Notes: generated by a model not told the origin, from the sequence alone. A stretch of DNA of 64,000 nt from Isoetes taiwanensis (GCA_021234155.1 JAJEKV010000004.1:18787310-18851309), one strand, 5' to 3'; positions 21,640 through 34,659 are shown, counted from the first letter of the stretch. Numbers and translations: made by a program.

Positions 21640-23900
21640 CAGTATAAGTCCTCAAGCCTTTGCTGTCTTGCTCCGAAATGCTAGAATTGCAAGCAATTCT
21701 TTTGCAGGAAAATCTATCCATTCCAGCATCCTTGTTTAAGAAGATTATTAGGATAATGTATCTTCCCTTATTAGCATGTATGGAGAATGTGGGAGTTGGG
21801 AAGGGGCAGCTGCCATTTTTGCTGGATGTCTTTAAAGATACCTGGAATGCTATAATTGCAGCGTGTTCCCAACTGGGATTTATGAAGAAAACTCTAGTTT
21901 TGCTATTGCAAATGCAAATCCAGGGGTTGAAATCGACCATTAATGTTATCAATGGTGTTGCTATTCTGGAGAATATACAATGGGTAAATATATTCATGGC
22001 TTTGTAGTTGGAACTGAATTAGAATATGATTCTTTCATTAGCAACTCACAAATTCATATGTATGGCAAGTGTGGAAGTCTAGAAAATTCGAGTAATAACC
22101 TGCTTGCAATAGATGAGGTTTCCTCTAACACAAAGAAGCTCTTGATATGTTCATAAATAAGCAAGAAAAATGGTTTGCCACCTCGTCAGAATGCTCAAAA
22201 AGATTGGATGACATGCAATTCCATAATTTTAGCACATGTTAAAGGAAGATCGCTTCAGGGAATCACTTGATATGTACCAACAAATGTTGAGGAAAGGACA
22301 CAAACCAAATGCTTTGACATAAATCATTGTTCTCAATGCATGCTGCAGATTGGCTGCATTTGCAAAGGGTAAGTTGTTTCACTTTCATTTTGTTAGTTTC
22401 AACTTAGGATCAGACTTGTTCTTACCACTGCTATTATGTATGAAATTCAAGAGAGAGAGGGTAGCATAGGATATCATTTTCCCTGTTGGGCTATCCCAAT
22501 GAAGCACTTTTCTATTTGAGAAATGGAAGAACAAGTACTAAATCCAGATAGCTCAATATTTCTGTCTGATTGGCACATATTTTTGGCCGGAAAAACTTGC
22601 TTACGGAAGCTATTCCAAAAGCGGCACTTCTCATCAATTTGGGTCGGATGTTATAGGCTTAACAGCTATTATCGAAAGGAGGTTGTTTGACAAGACATAT
22701 AAGCGCAACATGGTGCCATGGGGTAATTATTTCAGGCAGAGAACAAGGAGGCCTTTTGTTATTTCTCCAAATGATGCAGGGATCCTTAAAACCGAATTCC
22801 ATAACTTTCATAACTGTTCTTAATGCATGCTGTGCTTTATTTGATGGCAAGATGATTCTGCCATCATTGATAGTAGAGTTGAGCTGGAGCTTGCATTTGG
22901 TAATGCCATTATCTACATGTACAAAGATTGTGGCAGTTTGAAGGATTTATTCAAGACATCCTACCAAATGTTGCAGCCAGATCTTATCTCATGGACTGGC
23001 TTGGTAACATCATATATTATATACGGCTATATAAGAGAAGCCATTGGTTCTTTCCATGAGATACCACCATAGTGCAAGAAATCAGACGATAATATGTTTA
23101 TCACCATATGAAATGCATGTTCTGATATAGAGAAAATAGCACTGGCTAAGCTAATGACATGGGAATATTATTACATGTGGTCTTGAATCCCGTAACTCTA
23201 TACGGGTAACTCTTGTTGCTCTTTATGGTAAGTTGTCATATCTCGAGGCTGTCCGTGATATGTGCTACATATCTAAAAATCAACTTGGAATTTTTATTTG
23301 CAGTGTGTGGTCAGAATGGTTATTCAAATATAGCCTTGCATCTTTTGCCAGATATCATAAAGATAGAAAAATTTGAATTAGACAACATCACATATGTCTC
23401 AGTTCTTAATGCCTATTCAATACTATGCTTTTACAGAAGGTAAGCTAATTCATTCATTTTCTTTAAGAATAGAATTAAGGGAAGGGTTAAAAGCAAATGA
23501 TGTTAGTATTGGAAATGTGGTTATTGATATGTATAGTAAATGTTGGAGCGATGATGCAATAAATGGCTTTCACTTCTGTTTGTCTTTTAGCATGGATTTT
23601 AACTTACAACTTGCTATAGAGCATTATAGATGTGCAATTTATCTTTTGGTTCGTTCTGATTGGTTGAATGAAGCTGAGGATTTTTACAACTACATGATGT
23701 TACCACCAGATATTGTGATGTGGAGGGCATTGTTTGGTGCTTCTAGGCACAGAAGTGTCAAAAACTTGCCGAAGAAAAACTTCTGTTCTTAGTCCAGATG
23801 ACCATGCAATTTATTCGTTATTGTCAAACTTATATTTTGTGGATCTATAACAGCTAAGTTCCCAGTTCTATCCTATTGCAATTTAAGAGGATATGGCATT
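21640..23900 (+). pseudogene. PLS-type PPR gene with E motif, decayed
   Basis: Plus-strand PPR blocks appear in order but in shifting frames: DTWNAIIAACSQLGFM; MYGKCGSLENS; LRKGHKPNALT with VLNACCRLAAFAKGK; LKPNSITFITVLNACCALFD; FGNAIIYMYKDCGSLKD with LISWTGLVTSY; ITYVSVLNAYS; GNVVIDMYSKC; then EHYRCAIYLLVRSDWLNEAE, PPDIVMWRALFGASR and, after a frameshift, PDDHAIYSLLSNLYF. The last blocks are the E region found only at the end of editing-type PPR proteins. No DYW domain follows. The many stops and frameshifts exclude a product. It once encoded an organelle RNA editing or processing factor. Confidence 0.8.
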
Positions 23901-25440
23901 GGACTGCCTAGTAAACTACTTTGGACTCTGATATTGATTGCTTTGAACAAACGGAACAAATGTCTTATGTAGTTGACTCTTTTACAGATGGATTACTGGA
24001 TGTGAAACAGATAATTCATTAGTTATATTGGTTTAGCAAGTCAGCACTAGGAATCTTGAAGCTGGCACTCTAGCATTTTAGAATATACTTCCTGATAGAG
24101 AGATCTAGCTTAATTGTGAATAATGCTTTTGAAATTATGTGATTGATAATTATAATTATATATGCTATATCTGTTGCCAAACTTGCGGCACCGTAGATTT
24201 TTCATGCTCTAATCCAGCCTCTGGAAGGCATGATTCCTAGAGCTGATGTGCTAAATTCTGGTTGCTGAATCCACCATTCTAGAAAGAGGATAAACAACAG
24301 GGGATGGAGTAACAATATGAGCTAGGGGCAATAGACTTAAAGAGCTAGACACTCTTTGCATTAATCTCTACGAAAAGACTGACTTCTGTGTGTGGAAAAG
24401 AGATTGTAAGAAGGATGCATCTAATGGCTGCTCTGCATTACTTCACCATTCATCTCATGCTCTTGTACATGACTTGTTCTTGGATATTAGCAGCCAAAAT
24501 GACTTGCTCATTTCCATATGGCTGTGTCTAGATCTTTCGTGATGTGGAATATTTGACAGCCAAAATGTTGATGTCGGCCATTAGCTTGTTCTTTTGCGTC
24601 TGCAGCTGCATCCTCAACTTGGAAATGGAAAGCCATTCATTTGAGATATATTATAGTTTAGGCTCATTTCTAGAGCCATTGGCATATTTCACTGGCTGCA
24701 ACTTCTAAGTTGCCTATATTATCTGCTTCGCCTACAGTAGTCTGGTTCCTTTTCTGCAAAATCTACTTTTTTGCCACATGTCAGTCTATTCTATCCTCCT
24801 CTAAATATATTGGTAGGATCAGACTTTCCCTGAAGACACAGACATGTCAACATGAATAAATTTAGCATGAATTTGAAAGATTGGTACTGATGGTTGGCCT
24901 TAATTCTATATTGGCTGGCTCGCTACCGCGTAATCTTGAATTTTGCATTGGCCTGGTTTCTTGCTGGTGCTTGCATCCTTCGCTGGTTATTCCTACCAAA
25001 CGTTCCAACAGATGTTGTAAATCATTTGTTGCAGATGAAAAAGATTTTGCTATGCTAGAAAGCCAGTCAAAACATGTTTGGATGTACACATTTCCAATTT
25101 GTATATAGGCATACAGTATCTCAGTCTCTCATGTGGTTTCAGTAGGCATGGTTTCCAGTAATGCCATCGACGACGAAAGGGTACATTGGGAGCCAAGATC
25201 ATCCACATCTTTCTCTCAACATGTTTCCAAGCAAGCAACTGGTCTTAAAATTGGAGGAAGATTTCATGCATATCATCGAGGATATTCCAATCTGTTGTCA
25301 AAGAATTAAATTTAATTTCAAAAAACACATTTTATTATAGATTGGGCTAAAGAGCAATTACTGGAAAGATAGACTTGGCATACACGAGCATAAAAAGATT
25401 CATTGAAAGGTTTCTTTATTCAATGAAGGAGATATGGTAC
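23901..25440. other. No supported gene
   Basis: Non-coding in character. The short frames on both strands near 24862-25238 overlap each other and resemble nothing known. Confidence 0.35.
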
Positions 25441-25449
25441 AACAGGAAT

Positions 25450-25830
25450 AGAATAGAGTTTTTATAGTCCAGGGAGACCAAAGACTAAGTCCAACCGCTA
25501 GATTACGGAACTAGCACGTTTAAGAAGAAGTAATCCGCTAGGAGTCACGTTTTGAGATTGCACCACGGGGACCGTCGTCCATACGGCCAATATATACAGA
25601 CATCACGGTGGGAAACCATCCTCATGAGAGATTTCAAAGTAGATGCCCTGAAATAAAATAGCATTGTCGCGGCCCTACAAGCTGCCATGCCTGGCCTCGC
25701 CCAGCAAGTCAACGTCCCCACATATTCCACGACGTTGCTTGACCACATCTGGACAGACTTCAAGCTTGCGCTCTGCGACATAGGCCGCTGCTACTGGAAC
25801 GACCCCAGACGGGCATACATAGCATTCACT
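25450..25830 (+). mobile_element. Retroelement fragments: LINE 3' relic and endonuclease remnant
   Basis: Positions 25450-25485 read, on the minus strand, CTCCCTGGACTATAAAAAC then CTATT repeats, like the 3' end of the 60-63 kb LINE. From about 25600 the plus strand encodes RDFKVDALK, a stop, then ALQAAMPGLAQQVNVPTYST and LLDHIWTDFKLAL. This matches the end of endonuclease/exonuclease/phosphatase domains (GDFN...LDHI) carried by LINEs and some Helitrons. No RT or helicase is adjacent, so the source is uncertain. Confidence 0.5.
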
Positions 25831-25834
25831 TGAA

Positions 25835-27165
25835 GAACAACACAACTCTGCAAAATGCTAAATCGGCTCAGCCTACTAAGTATAAAGTCATCAATATGTC
25901 CTCTTCCACTCTCCAGTAAGGACAGTTACCATGTCAGCATCCAATTCAAGTTTGTTTTCCATTGTATCTATATGTATATCTTTACCTTCTACATCTGCAA
26001 TCATCATACATGCTCAAGAAACGACAGCATAAACATAAACATCAATCTCATTGCTTTCAGCTAATTAAAATGCATCAACTGATTTTCTTGTTCTAACCAC
26101 CTCTATTTGTAAGTGCTCCCTCGTGTGCCATGTCTCCAAAAATGACACGCCTGACCATGCCTTCAAATTTAACCTCTGAATGTATTGCATGTATATATAT
26201 AGCCACAAGTCTTGCAATCCTTAATCTGTTCATTAAAGTAGGGGCAAACATATAACCATCCATTTCTGTGCCTTTCTTAATCTAGATGATCAATACAATC
26301 TCATGAACTCAGTCTATTTGTGTTAACAAAAACCTATATAACAATTATTACATGATAGAGTAATATATTTCAACCATCTCAATGAATAACAACTTTACTA
26401 ATAAAGATAAACACTAGTGCTATGAGTTCGTTCACTATCTCAGTCATGTCATAAGTTGGAAGCATTTACATGGCTCCACATAAAACAAACAAGACCCACC
26501 AGAAAACGACAATATAGAACCCATGAAAACACACTATCGGGCCACCAGAGGGCAATCCCTCGTGTGCATCACCTTGTTTTGGGTTGCCCGTAAGGCAAAC
26601 CCTTGGGAGGTGGGTCGTTGGGATATGCCATTTAATGACGGTAGATGTGCCATTTGGAGGGCCTAGATGAAAGGTGGACCTGCCTTATTTAGTGTGGGTA
26701 AAGGGCTTCCTTGCCATCCATTTACGTTAGGGCACCTTCTGACCGTCAGTTACTTGCAAAAACAGGGGTTTTTGTGGATTCTTGTTTTTCCAAGAGTTTG
26801 TGCTTGCTTTTTACGCTCTTGTTACGCAAGCCTTCGGCAGGCATCTTCAGGTTCAAGTGGAGAAAAACGAGGGCTTAAAGTTTCAAGGCAAGGTTTTGTT
26901 GGAGGGCGGCGACCCAATGCGAAAAATACTTTGGTCTACGAAGAAGTGCTATCCATGGCTGGATTTTTATAAGGTTTCTTCCAATTCAGGATTGGTTATC
27001 GATGGATTGTCGAATCCTGGCCCTTAGATTTTGTGCACTCTTTCTTATGCCTTTTCCATGATTAGAGCTAGGAGCTAGCTAGGAGTATTGGTAATTAGTT
27101 AACTTCATGATTAATGAAAGGACCAGAACAGTTAGATTAAAAGTTCAAATAACTAAATTTGGCTA
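25835..27165. other. No supported gene
   Basis: AT-rich to about 26560. A GGGTTGCCC-type hairpin lies at 26579-26606. A plus-strand frame at 26667-26972 (101 codons) has no recognisable domain. Confidence 0.35.
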
Positions 27166-27177
27166 AGAGGACCCCAC

Positions 27178-27244
27178 GACTCTCATGGTGCATGAGAGGC
27201 CTTTGTAAGAATCTCACATATCCCTTTGGTGCATGATGAGAGTC
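27178..27244 (+). repeat. 67-nt stem-loop module, copy 1
   Basis: It begins GACTCTCATGGTGCA and ends TGCATGATGAGAGTC. These ends pair at 14 of 15 positions (including one G-T). An inner pairing TGAGA/TCTCA is possible. Two further copies have the same length. There is no tRNA B-box-like sequence and no ORF. Confidence 0.6.
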
Positions 27245-27367
27245 ATCTGTATTGTTTGTTAGAGGAGATAGACACCCAAAAAATTTATATAAATGATATA
27301 ATTTAGTTTATTCTATGGTATGTTTGTTTTGCATATTTAAAGTTATTAATCGGGTAGGAAGTCCGAT

Positions 27368-27434
27368 GACTCTCATAGTGCGCGAGAGGTCCTTGTGAAT
27401 TTCTTACATACCTGTTTGGCATACGGTGAGAGCC
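27368..27434 (+). repeat. 67-nt stem-loop module, copy 2
   Basis: It begins GACTCTCATAGTGCG and ends with GGTGAGAGCC. About 12 of 15 terminal positions pair. It lies 190 bp after copy 1 in the same orientation and is again exactly 67 nt. Confidence 0.6.
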
Positions 27435-28485
27435 GTCCATCATGATCAACCAGTGGGACATTTTTAAAACATAAATAAATGATCAAATCCAGTTTAACAC
27501 CTCCTGGTAATCTCGATTTGAATAATTTTACTATCTTATATGATAAAACCATGACCTCTATCTGTCCACCCGATCAACGATCGAGATTGTCCCATTGTCC
27601 CTCCGCCCCAATCGACGGCCCAGATCTATCCGATTATTCTTATGCCAGATGGATGTCTAAATCATGCCACGTGGCATGAATGAAGGGGGCACGTAAATGT
27701 ACCCTTTGATTTTCAATGTGGCATATGAATGTGGCATCTACAACTGGATTTTCATTATCGGACCTGTCAAATCCAACAGCATCGCATCATCTTTTGGATA
27801 TCTAAGTTCATTTGCCGCTACTTGGCAGGCATGGTACATTCACCTGGAATGAGATTGGTTGCGCAAGCACCCAGGCATATATTCCTTTTGGGAAACTGGC
27901 ACCTTAGGGCAGTTCTTCCTTGGTGTCTCTTTTATCAGCTTTGTCCATATCCGAGTGCTTCCCCTCACTGCTTGATTCTTGGGAGACAGTTCTTGTGCTA
28001 TTTAAGATTAATCCAGGTGTGTGTCCACAGGTAGGTTCTCTTTGTTGGTGGATTCCTCTGGATAATCATATGCCTCTGTGTGCTACTGTACATCCATTGA
28101 CTCAGTGGCGTTGGAGGCTTGCTGGTATTCTCACAGTTGGTGCTTGGTATAAGGTTGGACACTTGTTGACTTGGGATGCTTTTCAGACTAAGTTTATGCG
28201 ATCTTGATGGGACAGAGCTCTGTGGCAAAAGCTGGCTGACATTCTGTCAGACGCTCCTTCACAATCGGTTGATGTGCCTATTTGGACTGGTCCCCATATT
28301 TTTAATGCACATGTTCTTATGCATTCGTTATATCAAAAGCTGGTTGATGTTGACATTGTCCCCCCTCGGGCTAGTTGGCAGCTCCGCATTCCCCATCCTC
28401 AGTGGAAGCGTATGTGGTCCTGGGTCTGGAATAAATTGCTTCATCCCCGCATTTCAGAACTCCGCCCATTGTATAAGCGGCAAGT

Positions 28486-31400
28486 TGTGACGAGCCTGCC
28501 GAGTTGACCCTCCTGGCAACTCGGGATCTTGTCAAAACTTGCGAAAACTCTTACTAGGTTTGTGTGGCAAACAGTTGAGTATGGTGAAGAATTGAATCTT
28601 CCTTGACAATTGAACTTTCATTCTTCATATTCAATGGACATTAAATACCATACTCAACTGTTTGCCACACAAACCTAGTAAGAGTTTTCAAGTTTTGACA
28701 AGATCCCGAAGTTGCCGAGGGTCAACTCTCGGCGACTCGCCACAAATTGGTATATCGAGCAAAGTTGGATCTTTGGATGTTGACATTATGATCTGTGGAT
28801 TGCAGAGAGATTTAGAAGTGCTATCCTCAAGAGGAGTAGTAGTATTTAGAGGCTTTGTGGTTACTATAGAAGTATTCAAGAGAGAAGTCTCCATATAAGC
28901 AATGAGAACAATTCCTGATGATGTTGAGGTATGAATTAGTGAATAAGTTGGCATTGCATATCGATTTTATAAGTTGCTGGAGAATTGCTTCACCAAATCA
29001 ATGATCGACCCATGAGGACATGGGTTAAATTTTAGAAGGGGAGACTGTAACAGTCCTGGCCACTTAATGGGTCAATATACATATTTATGTATGTATATAC
29101 ATATTCATGGCATGTATACATCATGAGACCAGGGTTTTGTCTCTTTGGAGAAAGTATTGTTGCAGAGCATGAAGGCAGGGAGCAATTCTGGGCAGTTTTA
29201 GAACCCGATTTTTGAAGCATCATATCTCGGCGACCCGAGATCCGTTTCAGGTGATTTTTCTTTTGCTGGAAAGATCATAAAGTTAGCTTTCCGGAATGGG
29301 TCTGATCAGGCCGAAACTCATCCGTATGAGAAAGTTATAACAGAAATTGTGATGCTGGGTCAGAATTGACTGCACTATGTATGTTCTTCTGCAGTTTGAT
29401 TCTTGGAGTTAGAAGACGATCTTTGGAGGCGCAATCAATTGCAAGGGGTCCAGAGGTCTATCCATGAAGAAATTCTCAGGTGGGGTTTTGCTTTTGATCA
29501 ATTGAGGTGTGCTATGAGCTGCCATGATTAGTCTGCACATGATTTTTGCATGCAAATATGATAGATTATGAATTTGTTGGAGACTCATAAGGCTAGAGAA
29601 GAAAATCAATGATTGGAAACATCCCTGTAAGGCTGATTTTAAGTCAAGAATGGCTGAATATTACATGAAAAGCACCGATTCAGCATGGAAACTTTAAAAA
29701 AAGGCGTAATTAGATTGGATCCGGCGGCACCGCTCTCTCCAACGCCATTTTGTGTTCATGTTATGTTTTTGTCATTTTGGTTTTGTGCTTTATTTTGTTG
29801 GTCTTGTATTTGCTGCCTTTCTCAATTTATTTGCATGTCCTAGTATGAAGCTAAGTCCTCATAGATGGAATTGGGTTGCATTCGAGCTTAGCGGCACAGA
29901 GGAGATCGGAGCATGAAGAGTCGAAAGAGAATAATCATAATAGTAAGAATATGCATTGTTTGATAATTGTCTAACTATGGTAAAATTCTAAGGTTTGGGA
30001 TAAAGTATCTTTCTTAGCTCATGGAGATGGGGCTAATGCTGAAAAGTAGCCCAAACACGGATGTAGAGCGTCAACGACCCCCCGGCATCAAGGATTTCAA
30101 AGATCAAGTTTGCATGTGGATCTTGAAATAGGAATAAGCGGTCATCAGACATCAAGGATTATTGAGATTGAGACGGGTCCACATTAGTACAAGGAGAGCC
30201 ATGTGAAGCTTGGGGGTTTCTGAATGTGGTTATAGCATGAAGTACAGCTAGTCCGAAAAGGCGAATCGTGAAGTTTTCAAGTTGTTGCATTGTATTTTAT
30301 CAAGAGCATCATAGCTAATGGATTCAAAGTATAAACGTTATGGAACGTTGTATTCCTCATGGGAAGATGGTTTTGAGGTAAGTTTTGCATTATAGAAGAT
30401 GTTAGTATCTTTCCTTGATCGGGTAACGATATAGGTATTGAAGCTACATCAATGGCGGTCGGGCTCGTAACTTCCTCCACATGTTTGTATTGTGATCATG
30501 ATCTTCACCAATGAGTTAGCTACTTCGGCATGGTTAGGTTGTATGGGCAACCTCGACAAGGGCTAAGAGTATGATCTAGGCACATGTTTAATAAATATTG
30601 TAATGAACTTCACATGTCATGGTCTTTGCATTGCTCTCTTGTTGTCTTGGTATTTGATTATGTCTATTGGAACCTCCTGGCTCGGCTTCTAGGTTCGGTG
30701 GGCCTAGGTTGTTCCGCATTACTCATGTCATCATCATGATTCTCTACGTGATATGTTCTTGTGCTTTGACACACCGGGGCGGCGTCCGGTGGAAGGGGAT
30801 GCACGTCAACTCTTGTGAACTCCATGGTAAGAGGTCCTCCGGCCGGGGGTGGGGGTGGGAAGGGTATGCGATCTGAGGTTCACCCCACCAACTCGCCAAT
30901 CGGGCTCGGAATGTGGTGGGCCGGGCATTTCTCTGCTAACGGGGGGGCTGCATGTAGGTTGGCCGAACTTCCCATTGTCCCTGAGCTATGTGTCATGATG
31001 GTTTGGTATTTTTACTATGTCTTTGCTTCTGATGTTCATGTTGATATTTCCTTGGATTATATTGTCATTGTCTTAGCACCGTACTCCGTAGGGATTTTCC
31101 GTCGTGTTTATGCTTATCCGAGATTTGCGAGAGTATTTCCATGCATGCAATTGGCAGCCGGGGATCCCCACTTAGTCACGCGAGGACTAACCCGGTGAAT
31201 GCATGTGCGATGAATAAGCAAGGGATGGCAGCCGCAACCGAGGATCATGGTTGAGCCGGCTCCCCAGGTTGAATTGTTCACAATTAGATATTATATTTGT
31301 TGAGAATATGGATTCTTTGGATGTAATGTTATCTGATTATATTGAGATCATAAGTATTTTGCTTATTGAGTTTTGAGCGTGTCATTTCAACTGTGCAAGA

Positions 31401-31512
31401 GGAAGATTCAATTCTTCACCATATCCAATTGTTTGTCACGCCAACCTAGAATTAGCACAGTATTGACAAGATCCCGAGTTGCCTAGAGGGTCAACTCGGC
31501 AGGCTCGTCACA
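28486..31512 (+). mobile_element. Aberrant LTR retroelement with inverted U5 ends at both termini
   Basis: It is flanked by CAAGT at 28481-28485 and 31513-31517. The right portion is a full LTR (29046-31512: TGTAACAGTCC to CTCGTCACA) preceded by a polypurine tract at 29034-29045 (AGAAGGGGAGAC). The left portion does not start with an LTR start. Positions 28486 to about 28620 are the reverse complement of the LTR's last 135 bp. About 25 bp later, 28645-28744 gives the LTR end in normal orientation, followed by a primer-binding-like TTGGTATATCGAGC at 28747-28760. Only about 285 bp of internal sequence separates that from the polypurine tract. It encodes no proteins and must have been mobilised in trans. 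Confidence 0.85.
29046..31512 (+). repeat. 3' LTR, 2467 bp
   Basis: It begins TGTAACAGTCCTGGCCACTT and ends GGCAGGCTCGTCACA, so it has TG...CA termini. It shares long collinear blocks with 6950-9820. No open frame in it resembles a protein. Confidence 0.85.
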
Positions 31513-31994
31513 CAAGTTGAGAGTCTCGAGCACTACTTCTTTCTGTGTGACCAAGTTCAGTCAGTTTGGTCATGGTTACTATCTCTCTTCCATGTGGCCT
31601 TGACTAGCCAGTAGGTGCTTCTCACCATTTATCTTTCCACTTGGAACAGCTTGCAGCAATTGGCTTTCTACTTAGCTTCAGGCTGATTGTTGTGATCTAT
31701 TTGGAAAAGAAGGCGGTTATGTATCTTCAAAGGCTTATCAATTAGTGTCGACCAACTTCTTCACGAGGTGCAAGACTGATTGATGAAGGCATACCTATGT
31801 TCTCAGCTTGCTCCCGAGAAAAAACATTTGATTTTTAAGGAATATTTGGGTATATTATCTTATGCATAGACAGGTGGCTGCACTCAGTGGATTATCCTTG
31901 TCTGCTGAGATTTTATTCCTGTCTCTGCATCTATGTGTGTACTTCTTCTGGGATATTGAATAAGAGTTTGTCGTCCTTCAAAAAAAAAAAAAAC

Positions 31995-32470
31995 CACTAC
32001 ATCTGAAAACATCTTTGGCCATGCAGCGAAAGCGATTTCCAAACAACTTACCTTCTGTGGAGCAAAAATTGTGAGAAGCCACAAAACCCTACATACGAAA
32101 AGAACAGGAATTCTGCGATTAGGCTATCAAGGTAAAAGCTCTTTAAGTATTGAAACAAAACCACTTAATTTTCTATAGGAGTAAAATAAACTAGAAAGAT
32201 GTCAAGCCCATCCTGTATATTGCAGGGCAATTCTTTGTTTATATATAGAAAAAAATATAAAGCAATTGAACTCAACCTTTTTCCAAGAAACAATTAACTC
32301 TATCTCATATGAAAGCGATTACCAGATATGTTTACTCTTAATAACTCCCAATCAATCAATTGTGTCAAAGAACCTAGTAGATTCACCTCTGTCAGATCGA
32401 AAACTCCCTTTAACCAAAATCATTTCATCTGAAAAGAAATCGGCGATACCCAAAGATTTTTTTTTTCCCT
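31995..32470. other. Spacer
   Basis: Nothing recognisable lies between the LINE-D poly(A) and LINE-E. Confidence 0.4.
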
Positions 32471-32484
32471 TTTGGAGCCATAAT

Positions 32485-33850
32485 TTTACTCTGTAAATGA
32501 AAATCAATCATACCTAGACCTCCAGCAAATCTTGGTTTGATACATGTGGACCAAGCGACATTCACAACTACACCTGTCTCAGTACCTGCTCAAATGAAGT
32601 TACAGACAATTGCGACAACCTCTTGAAACTTTATTTGTGAGGCAAGAACAATAGATGCCATATACACATGAGTGTTGCTGAGAACCTGCTTAGCAACGAC
32701 TATCCTCCCTGACAGAGAAAGCTTAGCTGTATTCCACCAAAAAAGATGAACATCCCATGCATATGAAGTAGAGATATGTATACCTACAGGAATGCCCAAG
32801 AGTTTTGGTGGCCTTCCCTTGAGAAAGCACTTTACACGGATACTCGTAAACACAGGGAGGAACATCCACATCCAAGGCCCATAAAGCAGAGCACTTTAGC
32901 CACCCAACAAGAACCCCTGATGCCAAGGAGAAAGAGTCCAACAAAAGCTTAGTATTCTGAAGATTATCATCCTCAGCCTCTAGAAAGAGAATTGTATCAT
33001 TGGTATACTGATCACACACTTCATGAGAACCATCCTCCATAGTCAATCCCTGAATTACGTCATCTTGAGTAGCCGAAGAGAACAACTGGAACAATACTTC
33101 CGCCACAATAGTGAACAATAACGGGGCAAGGGGACATCCTTGTCGAACTCCTCTATCAACAAGAAACACAGCTGACGGTTCTATCTGAAAAAGGACAGTA
33201 GACCGAGCAGAGAGATGGAGCTTCATAACATCTCTGGTAAACAACTCTCCAAATCCCAATGCCAGAAGGCATTTTTGTCGGAAATTCCAATTTATATTGT
33301 CATAGGCTTTAGCAAAATCTAATTTGAGATATACAATGTGCAGACCCTTTAGGCGCGCCCAATACATCCCCTCATAACCTGCGGCCACATTATCAAGAAT
33401 ACATTGCTTAGGTAAAAATCCTGAATATGTGAAGGAGATAGATTCTGCCAAGATATCCCTCACATTCTGTGCCAAGGCCTTAGCAAAGATCTTGTACACC
33501 GTAGATAGAAAAGTTATAGGGCGCCAATCCGAGATGGTTTTAGGCTCTTTGCACTTAGGAATAAGGGAATGCAACCAGTGTTGATGATCTTATCCAAGCT
33601 CCTGAACCGGCAAATCTCAGAGAAAGCATTGAAGACATCATCACCAAGCCAATTCCAATAAGCTTGGAGAAAACCATCCAAGCCTGATTCCTGACAAGAA
33701 GGCCGACTCCAAACCGCACCAAATGTCAAATTTATTTGTTGAGTGTCCAAACCAATTTTTTGGTGTAATGTCTTGCTGATTTAATCTGTTGCAGCAAAGA
33801 CCCAGTTGAAATTTGCAAGGGAGCCTAAAAAACCCAGGTACCTCCAAGAA
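32485..33850 (-). mobile_element. LINE-E: L1-type RT fragment with mutated active site
   Basis: Minus-strand reading gives SGLDGFLQAYWNWLGDDV, then in a 283-codon frame SDWRPITFLSTVYKIFAKAL, LKLDFAKAYDNINW and RGVRQGCPLAPLLF. The catalytic box reads QYTNDTILF: the usual YADD has become YTND, so the first catalytic Asp is lost. After a frameshift the thumb (WWNTAKLSLSGRIVVAK) and LGMIDFHLQSK follow. Both the 5' end (endonuclease) and the 3' end (zinc domain) are missing. It cannot transpose. Confidence 0.92.
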
Positions 33851-34655
33851 AGCTAAAAGTGCCCGCCCAAATCTAACAGAAAGCTTATCTAAATTTAACT
33901 TTGCTCCATGTTTTTGATCGATGATACATTTTGACTTTTTCTTTTTTGATTTCGCTGTAGGCCGTTGCTTGCAAATAAGGTTTTTATTCTATATTATGTT
34001 TTGGTAAGAATTGGAAGTGGCCATGTCTAAGGTACGTCTAGCTGTTATTTTACTGTTTTATCAGCAATTTCTCTGTTGAATCTGTGTGCTTATGGGTGTA
34101 TTTTCAGTTTTGATATTTTGCATACACAAAGTTTGCTTTGAGGGATAGAGTAGGAGCAAGGGTTCTGTTAGTGTTGCATGTATTTATTGCAGAGCTAAAG
34201 AGTGGGGAGAAAGGTGAAGGCAGCTATGTGAATCTGGCAGCCTACTCAGATTCTTTGGTTTTATATTCAGAGACACTTATAGGATAATGCATTATCCAAG
34301 GTTGCCCCATCTTCAAACATGCCTCTAGCATACAGGTGAATCGGATTGGCTTCTCTCTGCTATTGAGACATACACATGTGCTCATTTCTTTTTGCTGTAT
34401 TACTGCGGATGAAATTCTGCAAAACTGCCATCTACTGCATTCCTGAGTAATAAGGGCCAGAAGCATATGTGATGGAACATGGTTTCTATCACCCTTAGAA
34501 GATCAATACTACAGACCTATCAAAGGTATTCTCTTAATAATTATCTTTTTTCAATCAAGTTTGCATCTTGGAGATATAATAACATGGTAAATAAATCTGT
34601 TTGTTCCTATGCAAAGACAGCACTTTGTAGTGAAAAATGGGTTAGGCAACACTTT
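33851..34655. other. No supported gene
   Basis: T-rich spacer between LINE-E and a PPR remnant. I see no feature. Confidence 0.35.
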
Positions 34656-34659
34656 GTTG

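Larger units (their letters stand above)
27730..31993 (+). mobile_element. LINE-D: 5'-truncated L1-type element, interrupted by an LTR element
   Basis: The left part (27730-28485) encodes FWISKFICRYLAG, HPLTQWRWRLAGIL, AWYKVGHLLTWDAFQTKF and WSWVWNKLLHPRIS. The right part (31513-31993) gives ESLEHYFFLC, VWSWLLSLFHVALTSQ and SIWKRRR, and ends in a poly(A) run at 31980-31993. Joining the two parts after one CAAGT copy yields KRQVESLEHYFFLC in one frame, equivalent to the zinc-binding region of the other LINE copies. The two expected Cys before it are Arg and Tyr here. About 30 residues between HPRIS and the zinc region are also deleted. It is inactive. Confidence 0.9.

Noticed and set aside
27178-27244. 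tRNA gene reading of the 67-nt module
   Set aside because: The seven-base end stem fits, but there is no T-loop GGTTC-type B box, no anticodon arm and the length is short.
28486-31512. Reading this as a 3-kb DNA transposon with TIRs of about 135 bp
   Set aside because: The terminal repeats are inverted, but the 5-bp duplication, TG...CA ends, polypurine tract and PBS-like site identify LTR-retrotransposon parts.
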